Source of the DNA: UM-FILTER-33-9 sp964530235
GTDB lineage: Bacteria > Patescibacteriota > Microgenomatia > UBA1406 > GWC2-37-13
NCBI GenBank assembly: GCA_964530235.1
Contig: CAZGYB010000006.1
Location: 1 to 64,000 of the forward strand
Direction: 5' to 3'
Length of the DNA stretch: 64,000 nt
In this document: positions 8,903 to 16,231 of the stretch, piece by piece
Numbering within the stretch: position 1 is the first letter of the stretch
How the letters are laid out: every line of letters begins with the position of its first letter
Translations under genes and position numbers: made by a program
The notes under the pieces: model-generated
What the model was told of the DNA's origin: nothing
Databases searched by the model: none
The model's input: the letters and a program-made list of their open reading frames with translations, nothing else

Positions 8903-9636
8903 TGAGGGGAGAATATCTAATATTTAATCTTATTGTTCTCGCTGGACCCCTTGCAGGGAAAATATTCTTTTCATCTATGAAATTTCCTCCTTCAAAAAAA
9001 GCATTTACTGCAATATTGCCGGTTGCGTTTTTTTTTATTGTCTGGGACTACTATGTGACTGATTTTTTTTGGTACTTTAACAACCAATATACCTTAGGTA
9101 TTACTTTCGGTAAACTCCCTTTTGAGGAAATTCTCTTTTTTTTTACCGTACCCTATGCCTGCTTAACCCTGTGGGTAAATATTCCTTTCAAGTTGAAGTT
9201 TCCGGTTTCTTTCCCTCCTATTTTCACAAAATTAGGAATAATATTGACCCTTTTTTTGCTTTTTTGGGCAATAGTTTTGGGTAAATGGTACACAGCATCA
9301 GTTTGTATTGGAGCAGGTATACTATTATTCTATCGAAAATCGTTTTTCCCCACTTTAAAAAGTATTATTATGCTTGTAATTGTATGTGCGCTTACCGGTA
9401 TTTTTAACTACTATTTAACTGCACGCCCGATAGTTTTATATAACGAGATGTATATAAGCAATATTAAAATAGGGACGATTCCTATTGAAGATTTTATGTA
9501 TGGATTATTCTTGATATTCCCGATTCTTTTGCTTTACGAAAAACAATCTAAAGGTCTAACTCTGCTTTCTTCTGCCAGTTCAACTCGTCAAAAACCGTTA
9601 TTCGTGAATCACCAACAACATAAAGGTAGTCATTAA
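8902..9636 (+). CDS. Lycopene cyclase, fused CrtYc-CrtYd type
   Basis: A 244-residue polytopic membrane protein. Two copies of the lycopene cyclase domain signature are visible: FGKLPFEEILFFFTVPY (about residues 69-85) and GTIPIEDFMYGL (about 190-201), with hydrophobic helices around both. This is the one-chain form of the heterodimeric cyclase of actinobacteria, archaea and fungi, and would turn lycopene into a cyclic carotenoid such as beta-carotene. Its start codon shares one base with the preceding stop. The last roughly 30 residues, after LLLYEK, are polar and are encoded opposite the end of the beta-propeller gene. Confidence 0.85.
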   Translation: MRGEYLIFNLIVLAGPLAGKIFFSSMKFPPSKKAFTAILPVAFFFIVWDYYVTDFFWYFNNQYTLGITFGKLPFEEILFFFTVPYACLTLWVNIPFKLKFPVSFPPIFTKLGIILTLFLLFWAIVLGKWYTASVCIGAGILLFYRKSFFPTLKSIIMLVIVCALTGIFNYYLTARPIVLYNEMYISNIKIGTIPIEDFMYGLFLIFPILLLYEKQSKGLTLLSSASSTRQKPLFVNHQQHKGSH

Positions 9637-11617
9637 TAAACAGTGCTCGCTTTGCCTGAACTCCCGTTACCGCTTTTACCATGGTCAATTTCCGATCCGC
9701 ATAACTGAATATATATCCATCTTGTGAACCCGGCATAAAAAATACCGAATGTTTTTCATCAGCTAAAAATGCATGATGGTTGTTCACAGCCTCAGACCAA
9801 TAATCTGTAAGATTAAATTTATCAACCTCAGCTGGACTGGAAGAGTTTGAAACATCAAAGAGCGAAACCTTTACTTTATTGTCTTCCATTCCAACACCTA
9901 AAAGCAGATTGTTGTCCAGAGGATGAAGGTATGATGAATAGCCGGGTATTTTCAGCTCTCCGGCAATTTTTGGGCTTCGAGAGTTCGATAAATCCACAAC
10001 ATACAAGGGATCTGTCTGGCGGAAAGTCACCACATATCCCCGTTCTGCAATAAATCGCACTCCAAATATCCTCTCTGTTTTTCCCAGATTTTGGACTGAG
10101 CCGAGAGTGTTTAAATCCTTGCTTAAAACAGTCACATCGCTCACCTGCACTGAACTACTCCCAAAACGCCAAAGTAAGCCGCTGCCTTCAATTGTTGAAG
10201 CAACCCTCAAATTACCCTGGTACTCATCCATAGCAAATTGATTGAGCAGTCTCCCGGGCACTTCTCCGTTTGCAGAAACAGAAAGTCCTTTTACGTTTAT
10301 TTTTACAATTCCAGTTTTTTCAAACTCCCTCTGATGCATGGCGCTGAATTTTTTCATCCGGTTTTCCATATTGTTTTCAAAAACCTTCCGTTCATCATTT
10401 CCCATTCCCATATACAATTTCGAAATAATGCTTCCTAACTCCATCTGTTTTGCGGGCTGACTGATGTCATACGACAATAGTTTTTCTACTTTTTGCCGAA
10501 ATTCTCGCGAAAACATATCGGTATTTTCAGCAATAAACTGGGCAAAAAGCACAGTCTGATCAGTCTGGTAGTAGTAGCCTACGTACAAAGCGTTGGACGA
10601 CATGTATACGGTTGAGTCACTCGAAGAACCTAAAACAGAAAGCGATCCTTCAACTTTACCTGTTTCCATATTGATTTTTGACACTGTATATACTGTATCA
10701 ACAGCTGTTTGAACGTCGGGATAATAAATACCGCTACATGGAACAGAAAATTTAGAGTCGATAAACGGAATAATCGGACAGGGTTTTTCAATATTTGTGT
10801 ACGTAGAAGTAACCAAATATAAAAACCCGTGCAATAGACGTGCCTGTACCTGATTTGTATTTTCTTCAAAGCGCACATGCCACTTCTCTACGGGGTTCTG
10901 TTTGTCTGAAACATCAATTCCATATATACCTCTTTTATTCCACTCAGACTGATCAAATACCGCAAGCATGTTTTTGTATAAAAGCAAGTCACCCCTCATA
11001 CGAATAGAACTTACTGTTTTTAAGGTATCTGGAGGAAACGCCTGAACCGTCAGTGTTTCAGCGAGGTATTCAGGCCTTTCCATTATTCCTAGTTTTGGTT
11101 CTGATTCAGACTGATTCACGTTGGGATTTACTTCAAGTAATGGAAGTGGTTTTCTTCCTCCGGTTCGGATTGCACGAAGATCGCTTGCATAAAACAAATA
11201 ACTTCCGTCGGTTTTTAGGATATCCGGCTCATCTACTCCAAACACTTGTACATTTGTTCCTGAAACACGTTCAGGAATTTGTGCCATATTTTCAGAATCA
11301 CCCCCACCTGAAAGCGGTGCTGTGATTTTTCCCATGGTATCTTCAAACCGTAGTGATGGGTTGGTCAGTGTGTTGATTCCAGAAGAATAGTCCGATCGGA
11401 AAGAGCGTTCATTTAAATAAGTTTTAAATTCTTCAGCGCTCAAAAACTTTTTAAGACCGGAAAATTCAGTTTTATTTTTAAATAGTCCGTTCTTGTTTTG
11501 TACAAGCGGAATAACTCCATTGAAATTATTTTTAAAAACTGTCAACAGGACTACAAAGATTGCGCCTCCAAGAATAATACCTGACAAAGTTAAGGTGATC
11601 TTTTTTGTATTCTGCAT
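9548..11617 (-). CDS. Secreted/anchored beta-propeller domain protein
   Basis: A 689-residue protein with an N-terminal signal anchor (about residues 8-28) and a large extracytoplasmic region. The segment GTNVQVFGVDEPDILKTDG (about 120-138) is the hallmark of the C-terminal beta-propeller domain family (Pfam Beta_propel type) found in archaea and some bacteria. Repeated blade-like strands follow, such as ERGYVVTFRQTDPLYVVDLS. Function is unknown, and roles in surface adhesion or protein interaction are speculation. Its 3' end overlaps the lycopene cyclase gene tail to tail by 89 bases. Confidence 0.8.
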   Translation of the reverse strand: MQNTKKITLTLSGIILGGAIFVVLLTVFKNNFNGVIPLVQNKNGLFKNKTEFSGLKKFLSAEEFKTYLNERSFRSDYSSGINTLTNPSLRFEDTMGKITAPLSGGGDSENMAQIPERVSGTNVQVFGVDEPDILKTDGSYLFYASDLRAIRTGGRKPLPLLEVNPNVNQSESEPKLGIMERPEYLAETLTVQAFPPDTLKTVSSIRMRGDLLLYKNMLAVFDQSEWNKRGIYGIDVSDKQNPVEKWHVRFEENTNQVQARLLHGFLYLVTSTYTNIEKPCPIIPFIDSKFSVPCSGIYYPDVQTAVDTVYTVSKINMETGKVEGSLSVLGSSSDSTVYMSSNALYVGYYYQTDQTVLFAQFIAENTDMFSREFRQKVEKLLSYDISQPAKQMELGSIISKLYMGMGNDERKVFENNMENRMKKFSAMHQREFEKTGIVKINVKGLSVSANGEVPGRLLNQFAMDEYQGNLRVASTIEGSGLLWRFGSSSVQVSDVTVLSKDLNTLGSVQNLGKTERIFGVRFIAERGYVVTFRQTDPLYVVDLSNSRSPKIAGELKIPGYSSYLHPLDNNLLLGVGMEDNKVKVSLFDVSNSSSPAEVDKFNLTDYWSEAVNNHHAFLADEKHSVFFMPGSQDGYIFSYADRKLTMVKAVTGVQAKRALFINDYLYVVGDSRITVFDELNWQKKAELDL

Positions 11618-11662
11618 ATTATTCCATTGTAAAAGAATATTTTAGTTAATGCAAACTTATCC

Positions 11663-11983
11663 CTACGCCCTATCCCCAAACACTCTTTCTACAACAGTCT
11701 TATACCCGCCAGTGCCTCGATACAGCCAGTGAGCAACACGAGTGACAGTTGTTGTAGATACTCCGGTTTGCTTTGCAATCTTTGCATAGGAATTTCCTTT
11801 ATAAAGAAGTCTTACAATTTCTATCCGATTGGCAAACTCTTCAATCTCAGGAATTGTTAACAAATCCCGCAAAAAACAGGCGGTTTCTTTTTCATCTTTT
11901 AAAGAGTTGACGGCTTTTACTAATAACTTTTCCTTTTCCGTAGCAGGACTGTATTTTTCAGTTTGTTTAAAATTGTTTTTCAT
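11663..11983 (-). CDS. TrpR-family regulator of the YerC/YecD type (possible histidine regulator)
   Basis: A 106-residue helical DNA-binding protein. CFLRDLLTIPEIEEFANRIEIVRLLYKG followed by a helix-turn-helix YAKIAKQTGVSTTTVTRVAHWL (about 66-87) and GGYKTVVERVF is the YerC pattern. Where the true TrpR at 1716 has TRGS, this one has TRVAHWL, so it is not a tryptophan sensor by motif. As I recall, YerC-type proteins have been proposed as histidine regulators in Firmicutes by comparative genomics. Here it is divergent from a candidate histidine leader peptide across a 22-base palindrome, which fits that idea. Confidence 0.85.
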   Translation of the reverse strand: MKNNFKQTEKYSPATEKEKLLVKAVNSLKDEKETACFLRDLLTIPEIEEFANRIEIVRLLYKGNSYAKIAKQTGVSTTTVTRVAHWLYRGTGGYKTVVERVFGDRA

Positions 11984-12011
11984 ACAACTATGTTACCAAA
12001 TTAATATTCTC

Positions 12012-12042
12012 TTGACAAATGTATATTAACATGTTAATATAC
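12012..12042 (+). promoter_or_regulatory. Promoter overlapped by a 22-base perfect palindrome (regulator operator candidate)
   Basis: TTGACA (12012-12017), a 17-base spacer and TAATAT (12035-12040) form a strong plus-strand promoter. The palindrome 12021-12042, half-site GTATATTAACA and its exact complement, covers spacer and -10. The TSS would fall at about 12047, the A of the leader ATG. On the other strand TTGTCA (12018-12013) and TAACAT (11995-11990) could serve the YerC-type gene, placing both promoters next to one operator. Confidence 0.8.
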
Positions 12043-12046
12043 TAAT

Positions 12047-12127
12047 ATGACTATAATTGCTTTTGGAATTTTTTTCTCAGTCTTCCGTAGCGTTAAAGAA
12101 GAAGGACATCATCACCCGCATACCTAG
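12047..12127 (+). CDS. Putative histidine leader peptide
   Basis: A 26-codon open frame that starts at the predicted transcription start and ends in TAG at 12125-12127. The peptide ends GHHHPHT: histidine codons at 12107, 12110, 12113 and 12119, four out of the last six codons. This resembles enterobacterial HisL in placing a histidine run just before a hairpin. It lies directly upstream of the alternative hairpins described next, and its last codons form hairpin strand 1. The role as an attenuation sensor is inferred. No ribosome binding site is possible, so translation would be leaderless. Confidence 0.7.
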   Translation: MTIIAFGIFFSVFRSVKEEGHHHPHT

Positions 12128-12178
12128 CGGGGCTGCTTTTTTTTGTCTAATATACCCCGCTTTTTTTGCGGGGTTTTT
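12115..12178 (+). promoter_or_regulatory. Transcription attenuator: mutually exclusive hairpins ending in an intrinsic terminator
   Basis: Four segments can be read. Segment 1 is CCCGC (12115-12119). Segment 2 is AGCGGGG (12126-12132). Segment 3 is ACCCCGCT (12154-12161). Segment 4 is GCGGGGT (12168-12174), followed by T to 12178. Pairing 3:4 is a 7-bp stem with a T7 loop and U tail, an intrinsic terminator. Pairing 2:3 (7 bp) would prevent it, and 1:2 (5 bp) would sequester segment 2. A ribosome stalled on the histidine codons covers segment 1 and frees segment 2. One reaching the stop codon covers segment 2. Confidence 0.75.
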
Positions 12179-12213
12179 AAAAACTCCGCTCTTTATAAAT
12201 TCATTTTTTATGT

Positions 12214-12957
12214 ATGGAAAAACGAGAAAAATTACAAAATGTTCGGTTTACCGTTCTTAGGTATCAAGGCAATGAACAAGCAGTCGCTTCATTTATGTCA
12301 TTGTCAAAATTAAAGCAAGAACAGATGGCAAAAGTCTATCAAGAGGCATTTGCGGGTCCTCCATGGTATGAAGTTTGCGCATGTCCGAACTGTGGACAAT
12401 TTTCACCGGACCGGAACTGCCGAACTGAAAACTGCAACACAACAAACCTGCCAGAAGCATATCCAACCGAATGGCTCACTCAAACATACTTCAAAGAGAT
12501 GCTTTGTGAGTTTTTGCCCGGAACTTTAATTCTTGCAGAAAGACCTGATGAAGGAGTTGTTGGTTTTGTAACCGGAGGGTTTTGTACACTCAGAGAACTT
12601 GTAGAAAAAAAATACAAAGGGAACCGCCAAATTCTCAACTCCATAACTGGAAAAACACCCGGTCAGTCCCCAGACGACATCGTTTTTTATGAAAATGAGG
12701 CGTGTGTACTTCCGAGTGACCAAAATCGTGGAGTAGGTGCAATGATGAGTGATAAACGTATCGATATCGCTCTCGAAATGGGAGCACAGGCTATCTGTAC
12801 AAGATCGGTTAACCTCCCCTGGCTTGAAAAAAAGAAAACCCAGTATGAAAAGCCGGAAAGAGGTCTGAGATCCTTCATGTTTGTTCCTGACGGGGACACG
12901 TATACGGTACCAACAACCGGGGCGAGAAGATATTTCGAATTCGCATTAAAAATGTAA
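12214..12957 (+). CDS. GNAT-fold acetyltransferase with cysteine-rich insertion
   Basis: A 247-residue protein. The AEAFAGPPWYE-like start (VYQEAFAGPPWYE, about 41-53) and the acetyl-CoA loop QNRGVGAMM (about 170-178) indicate a GNAT N-acetyltransferase. Between them lies a metal-site-like cluster with Cys55, Cys57, Cys60, Cys69 and Cys74. Substrate is unknown. It is the first gene after the attenuator at 12115-12178 and is followed 6 bases later by an M20 hydrolase, so the two are probably one unit. A similar acetyltransferase plus M20 order recurs at 60312-62502. Confidence 0.75.
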   Translation: MEKREKLQNVRFTVLRYQGNEQAVASFMSLSKLKQEQMAKVYQEAFAGPPWYEVCACPNCGQFSPDRNCRTENCNTTNLPEAYPTEWLTQTYFKEMLCEFLPGTLILAERPDEGVVGFVTGGFCTLRELVEKKYKGNRQILNSITGKTPGQSPDDIVFYENEACVLPSDQNRGVGAMMSDKRIDIALEMGAQAICTRSVNLPWLEKKKTQYEKPERGLRSFMFVPDGDTYTVPTTGARRYFEFALKM

Positions 12958-12963
12958 TTCCCT

Positions 12964-14103
12964 ATGAATATTACACAACTAACCAAACATCTTATCTCAA
13001 TTCCCAGTTATGTGAGTGCAAACTGCAATGAGAGAAAAATTGGCGATTTTATTTTTGAATACCTGAATAAACATACAACGCTTATTGTTATAAAACAATG
13101 CGTTACCAAAACAAGGAACAATATTATCGCTTATTCACCCTCCTGTGTACAAAAAAATAAATTAGTGGTCGATACGTTGTTTGTCAACCACATTGATACG
13201 GTGGAACCAAAAAAAGGCTGGAACAAAGATCAGTTTGAAGGCATTGTTGAAAATCAAAAAATATACGGTCTCGGCGCATATGATACAAAAGGAAATGTTG
13301 CGGTTTTAATGAAGCTTGCGGAAAAAGTCGTTAAAGAAAAAATTATGTTTTTGTTTTACTGCGATGAAGAATATGACTTTCTGGGTATGAAAACATTTAT
13401 TCACAAATATAAAGATACATTAGCAATCAAAAACGTTATTTCTACGGACGGTTCATCATTACAGATAAGAAATTATTGCAGAGGTTTGATTGAATTGGAC
13501 ATTCAAGTTTTCGGAAGAACAGGACATTCAGCAAATCCAAAAAATGGTGTAAGCGCAATTACCGCATTTATAAACATTGTTAAAGATCTAATTGAGTCAA
13601 TCCAAAATAACTTTGAGGAAATTTTTGGAAAGCCCACACTTAATATTGCTTATGTACGCGGTGGCCTGTTAAAAGAACAGAGTAAAAAACAAATCGTTCT
13701 TGGAAAAAATGGAAATAACTTACCGGACTATCTCGAATCTACCCTCGAGTTTCGAACAAATACAACAGTTAACTTATTATGGGTAAAAAAGAAATTAAAG
13801 AGACTTGCTCAAAAATACGAAGTTACTATTACTATTTCAAAAGTAAGACATAATCTAACCGCATGGAAGTCTGATACAAAAAAATTATCATATCTTGAAA
13901 AAGAATTAAAAAAAATTCACCCCAACGTTTTTTTTGATGCTGTTAGCACATCGGGTTATGTTGATATAGCAATGCTAGCAGAAAACTTCAATTGTACCTG
14001 CTGTACTATTGGAGCGCTCGGAAATAATGCACACGGAATAAATGAGTATGTTGAAATACCGTCTTTGTTACAACTCTACCAAATACTCTTATCGGTATTC
14101 TAA
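12964..14103 (+). CDS. M20 family metallohydrolase (ArgE/DapE/carboxypeptidase type)
   Basis: A 379-residue dizinc amidohydrolase. Metal and catalytic motifs are present: VNHIDTVE (His76, Asp78), GLGAYDTKGN (Asp107), CDEEYD (Glu135-Glu136), and a late histidine in GNNAHGINEY. The family removes acyl groups from amino acids or cleaves dipeptides, and the exact substrate cannot be read. Downstream of a candidate histidine attenuator, release of histidine from a dipeptide or N-acyl form is an attractive but unproven role. Confidence 0.85.
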   Translation: MNITQLTKHLISIPSYVSANCNERKIGDFIFEYLNKHTTLIVIKQCVTKTRNNIIAYSPSCVQKNKLVVDTLFVNHIDTVEPKKGWNKDQFEGIVENQKIYGLGAYDTKGNVAVLMKLAEKVVKEKIMFLFYCDEEYDFLGMKTFIHKYKDTLAIKNVISTDGSSLQIRNYCRGLIELDIQVFGRTGHSANPKNGVSAITAFINIVKDLIESIQNNFEEIFGKPTLNIAYVRGGLLKEQSKKQIVLGKNGNNLPDYLESTLEFRTNTTVNLLWVKKKLKRLAQKYEVTITISKVRHNLTAWKSDTKKLSYLEKELKKIHPNVFFDAVSTSGYVDIAMLAENFNCTCCTIGALGNNAHGINEYVEIPSLLQLYQILLSVF

Positions 14104-14105
14104 CA

Positions 14106-14651
14106 TTACCCCTTTTCCACTTCCCAAAATTCCCTGCCTTTTTTGTCCCAGGGGAAGCGGAGTTCATCAGGATCCTGGAGATTGTATTGACTATTAACCA
14201 GATAAAAAATTGTACCGCTCCTACGTGAAACATTTACAACACCGTGTGCAACACCGCGGGGCACGAGCACTATTTTTGATACACCGTTTCCCATGACTAT
14301 TTTCATTGAAACATCTTTTGTCGAAGAGGCAGTCCGGACATCCCATAAACCCAAAATCATATGATCTTCCGGCGGTATAAACCACACATCTTCCTGTTTC
14401 AGATGCAAATGCCATGCTTTTACTGAACCGGGCAATAGCTTTGATCGATTGATCTGACGCACCTGCACTTCAGGAAACAACTCAAGGAATCCTTTCTCAT
14501 TAAGCCGGAACAAGTCTTCGAATGTTCCGTCCTGGCCGGAAAACCGTTTTGACTCAACTATCTGCACTCCGTTAATAACTGCCTGTTTCGAATAGTCCTG
14601 TACTGTAATTTCAGAACTGTTCATAAGTTCTTCTTTTGTAAGATCTTTCAT
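14106..14651 (-). CDS. RmlC-like cupin, dTDP-4-dehydrorhamnose 3,5-epimerase family
   Basis: A 181-residue protein whose core, VKAWHLHLKQEDVWFIP followed by VPRGVAHGVVNVSRRSGTI and a tail NLQDPDELRFPWD, is that of the RmlC sugar epimerase family (double-stranded beta-helix). The usual active-site HxH-type histidine (WHLH) is visible. It may act in deoxysugar formation for the envelope glycans encoded at 16.3-24.5 kb. It is last in a minus-strand run after the nuclease-like and trmH genes, and meets the M20 gene tail to tail with 2 bases between stops. Confidence 0.7.
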   Translation of the reverse strand: MKDLTKEELMNSSEITVQDYSKQAVINGVQIVESKRFSGQDGTFEDLFRLNEKGFLELFPEVQVRQINRSKLLPGSVKAWHLHLKQEDVWFIPPEDHMILGLWDVRTASSTKDVSMKIVMGNGVSKIVLVPRGVAHGVVNVSRRSGTIFYLVNSQYNLQDPDELRFPWDKKGREFWEVEKG

Positions 14652-14677
14652 ATTGAATAAATACTAATTAATAATCT

Positions 14678-15310
14678 TTAAATTTCAGTTTTATTATACC
14701 GGTATTTTTTGCGCATTTCATTCTTAACCCATCTGTCTTTAATATTTCGCTGATCCGAAGACAGCAGTCTCATTGTTTTATTCTTATCCCGCGCAACTGA
14801 AAGTTCATACAGCATGATTCCGACCGATACAGATAAATTAACACTGTCAACAAAACCGCGCATAGGAATATAAACTAACGTATCCGCGGATTTTTTAACG
14901 GTTTCGCTCACTCCATATCCTTCATTTCCGAAAATGACTGCAACTTTTTCTTCTGGAATATTGAATTCGGGAAGTTTTTTTGCATTCGGATCAATAACCG
15001 TCGCAACAAGTTTGAATCCGTCTGACTTAAGACTCAGCAAACATTCTTCCGATCTACTCCAACAAACCGTGTCAACCCATTTATTGGCTGATGAAGAGGT
15101 TGCGTTCCCAAGTTTTTTCGGGTCGAACATTGTCTCAGTCTCAAAAATAAAGTGGGCTGTCTGAATACCAAACGCATCACAGTTACGCATTGCTGCCAAT
15201 GCATTATGAGGATCGTGTATGTTTTCAAGTACAATAACATCCTGGTTGCGGAGCGCAAGAACATCCGCAAAGCGTTTTTTTCTTCTCTCCGTAATAAAAG
15301 TATTATCCAT
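14678..15310 (-). CDS. trmH: SpoU/TrmH family RNA 2'-O-methyltransferase
   Basis: A 210-residue SPOUT methyltransferase. The N-terminus ITERRKKRFADVLALRNQD followed by VLENIHDPHNALAAMRNCDAFG is the TrmH (tRNA Gm18) pattern. Knot motifs VAVIFGNEGYGVSETV and VDSVNLSVSVGIMLYEL are intact and bind S-adenosylmethionine. The short C-terminal extension also fits TrmH rather than RlmB. Its start overlaps the end of the upstream nuclease-like gene by 8 bases, indicating one transcript. Confidence 0.87.
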   Translation of the reverse strand: MDNTFITERRKKRFADVLALRNQDVIVLENIHDPHNALAAMRNCDAFGIQTAHFIFETETMFDPKKLGNATSSSANKWVDTVCWSRSEECLLSLKSDGFKLVATVIDPNAKKLPEFNIPEEKVAVIFGNEGYGVSETVKKSADTLVYIPMRGFVDSVNLSVSVGIMLYELSVARDKNKTMRLLSSDQRNIKDRWVKNEMRKKYRYNKTEI

Positions 15311-16031
15311 AATATTCCTTCACTTTGTGATACCATGCACAAAAAGAACAGTCTGTGGCAGATTCAGGAATCGGACCCTCAAGAATAGAGATTGCTTTTT
15401 CAATCCGTGTAAGAACCAATTCGGGACGCCCCTCAACCTTCACTATGTTACATACCATCGGAAATCCATTATGAACATTACCGCTTAAATCCGGATAGAA
15501 AAAAATAAGATATCCGTAACCGGCAATAGGTAGTTTATTCTCACTCAAAAGAAAAAGGTATTCGTCTATTTGATTCCGATATGCTTCCAAAATTTCTTTA
15601 TCCCGTGGATCACTACTTGACGTCTTAAAGTCAACAGGAATATAACTGCCATGATCGATAATGCATTCATCAAGTTTTCCATAAAATCCGTATTGTTCAT
15701 TTATGCGATGAAAATAAGCTTCCTTAAAAGGATTCTGTAACAGTCCATTCAATTTACCTTCGATAAGCGGTGGAAGTTTTTCCGATTCACGATATTCGTT
15801 AAAATAATGCTTTAAAACAACGTCGAAACGAGAAGCAAGACGCGACTGGATGCCTTCCGGTTGCCTGATTTTTTGTTTATATGCAAGCCAAAAGCACCGC
15901 CTACAGCGATTGACTCCTTCAATTGCAGTGTGAGAAAGCCATTGTATCTTCTTTTTGGGCTCTACTTCAAGAAGCCGAAGCTGATTGTCTTGTTTTTTTA
16001 TCATGTACGAACTAAAAAATTCCTCCAACAC
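15303..16031 (-). CDS. PD-(D/E)XK nuclease family protein with four cysteines (Cas4/AddB-like)
   Basis: A 242-residue protein. GFYGKLDECI (Asp121) and YIPVDFKTS (Asp134, Lys136) form the PD-(D/E)XK active-site pattern. A cysteine pair near the N-terminus (Cys43, Cys46 in NRCRRCFW) and another at the C-terminus (Cys228, Cys231) could hold an Fe-S cluster as in Cas4 and AddB nucleases, though those usually have one plus three. No CRISPR array or cas gene is nearby, so a repair role is more likely. The start may instead be the ATG at 16004. Confidence 0.7.
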   Translation of the reverse strand: MLEEFFSSYMIKKQDNQLRLLEVEPKKKIQWLSHTAIEGVNRCRRCFWLAYKQKIRQPEGIQSRLASRFDVVLKHYFNEYRESEKLPPLIEGKLNGLLQNPFKEAYFHRINEQYGFYGKLDECIIDHGSYIPVDFKTSSSDPRDKEILEAYRNQIDEYLFLLSENKLPIAGYGYLIFFYPDLSGNVHNGFPMVCNIVKVEGRPELVLTRIEKAISILEGPIPESATDCSFCAWYHKVKEYYG

Positions 16032-16116
16032 GGGCGAAAGAGAATTTTACACGCTCTGCTTACGGAGGCACAGGTGGCTGGAGAGAGAATCGAACTCTCG
16101 ACCTAACGCTTACCCG

Positions 16117-16231
16117 CCTGCCAAAGCTTGCCAGCATGTGCTAGGAGTGGGATTCGGACCCACGACCTATCGCTTATGAAACGATTGCTCTACCGCTGAG
16201 CTATCCTAGCTTATGGCAAGCGGAGGGCAGG
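16117..16231. repeat. Inverted repeat flanking the nested tRNA (intron-like insertion)
   Basis: On the minus strand the left arm is CCTGCC (16231-16226) plus GCTTGCCA (16221-16214), and the right arm is TGGCAAGC (16133-16126) plus GGCAGG (16122-16117). The arms pair as 8 bp and 6 bp with a small internal loop (CTCC against TTT). They enclose the nested tRNA and would bring the two halves of the outer tRNA together. Origin as a mobile palindromic element is possible. Confidence 0.7.
16139..16210 (-). tRNA. tRNA with CAT anticodon (elongator Met or Ile2)
   Basis: A complete cloverleaf. The acceptor is GCTAGGA/TCCTAGC (7 bp), D-stem GCTC/GAGC, anticodon stem ATCGT/GCGAT with loop TTCATAA, variable AGGTC, and T-stem GTGGG/CCCAC. 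The G1-C72 pair argues against an initiator tRNA. Elongator Met and lysidine-modified Ile2 cannot be separated here. The 3' CCA is not encoded. The gene sits inside the insertion that splits the outer tRNA. Confidence 0.88.

Noticed and set aside
15303..16031. CRISPR-associated Cas4
   Set aside because: No repeat array or other cas gene occurs in the window, and the cysteine spacing differs from classical Cas4.
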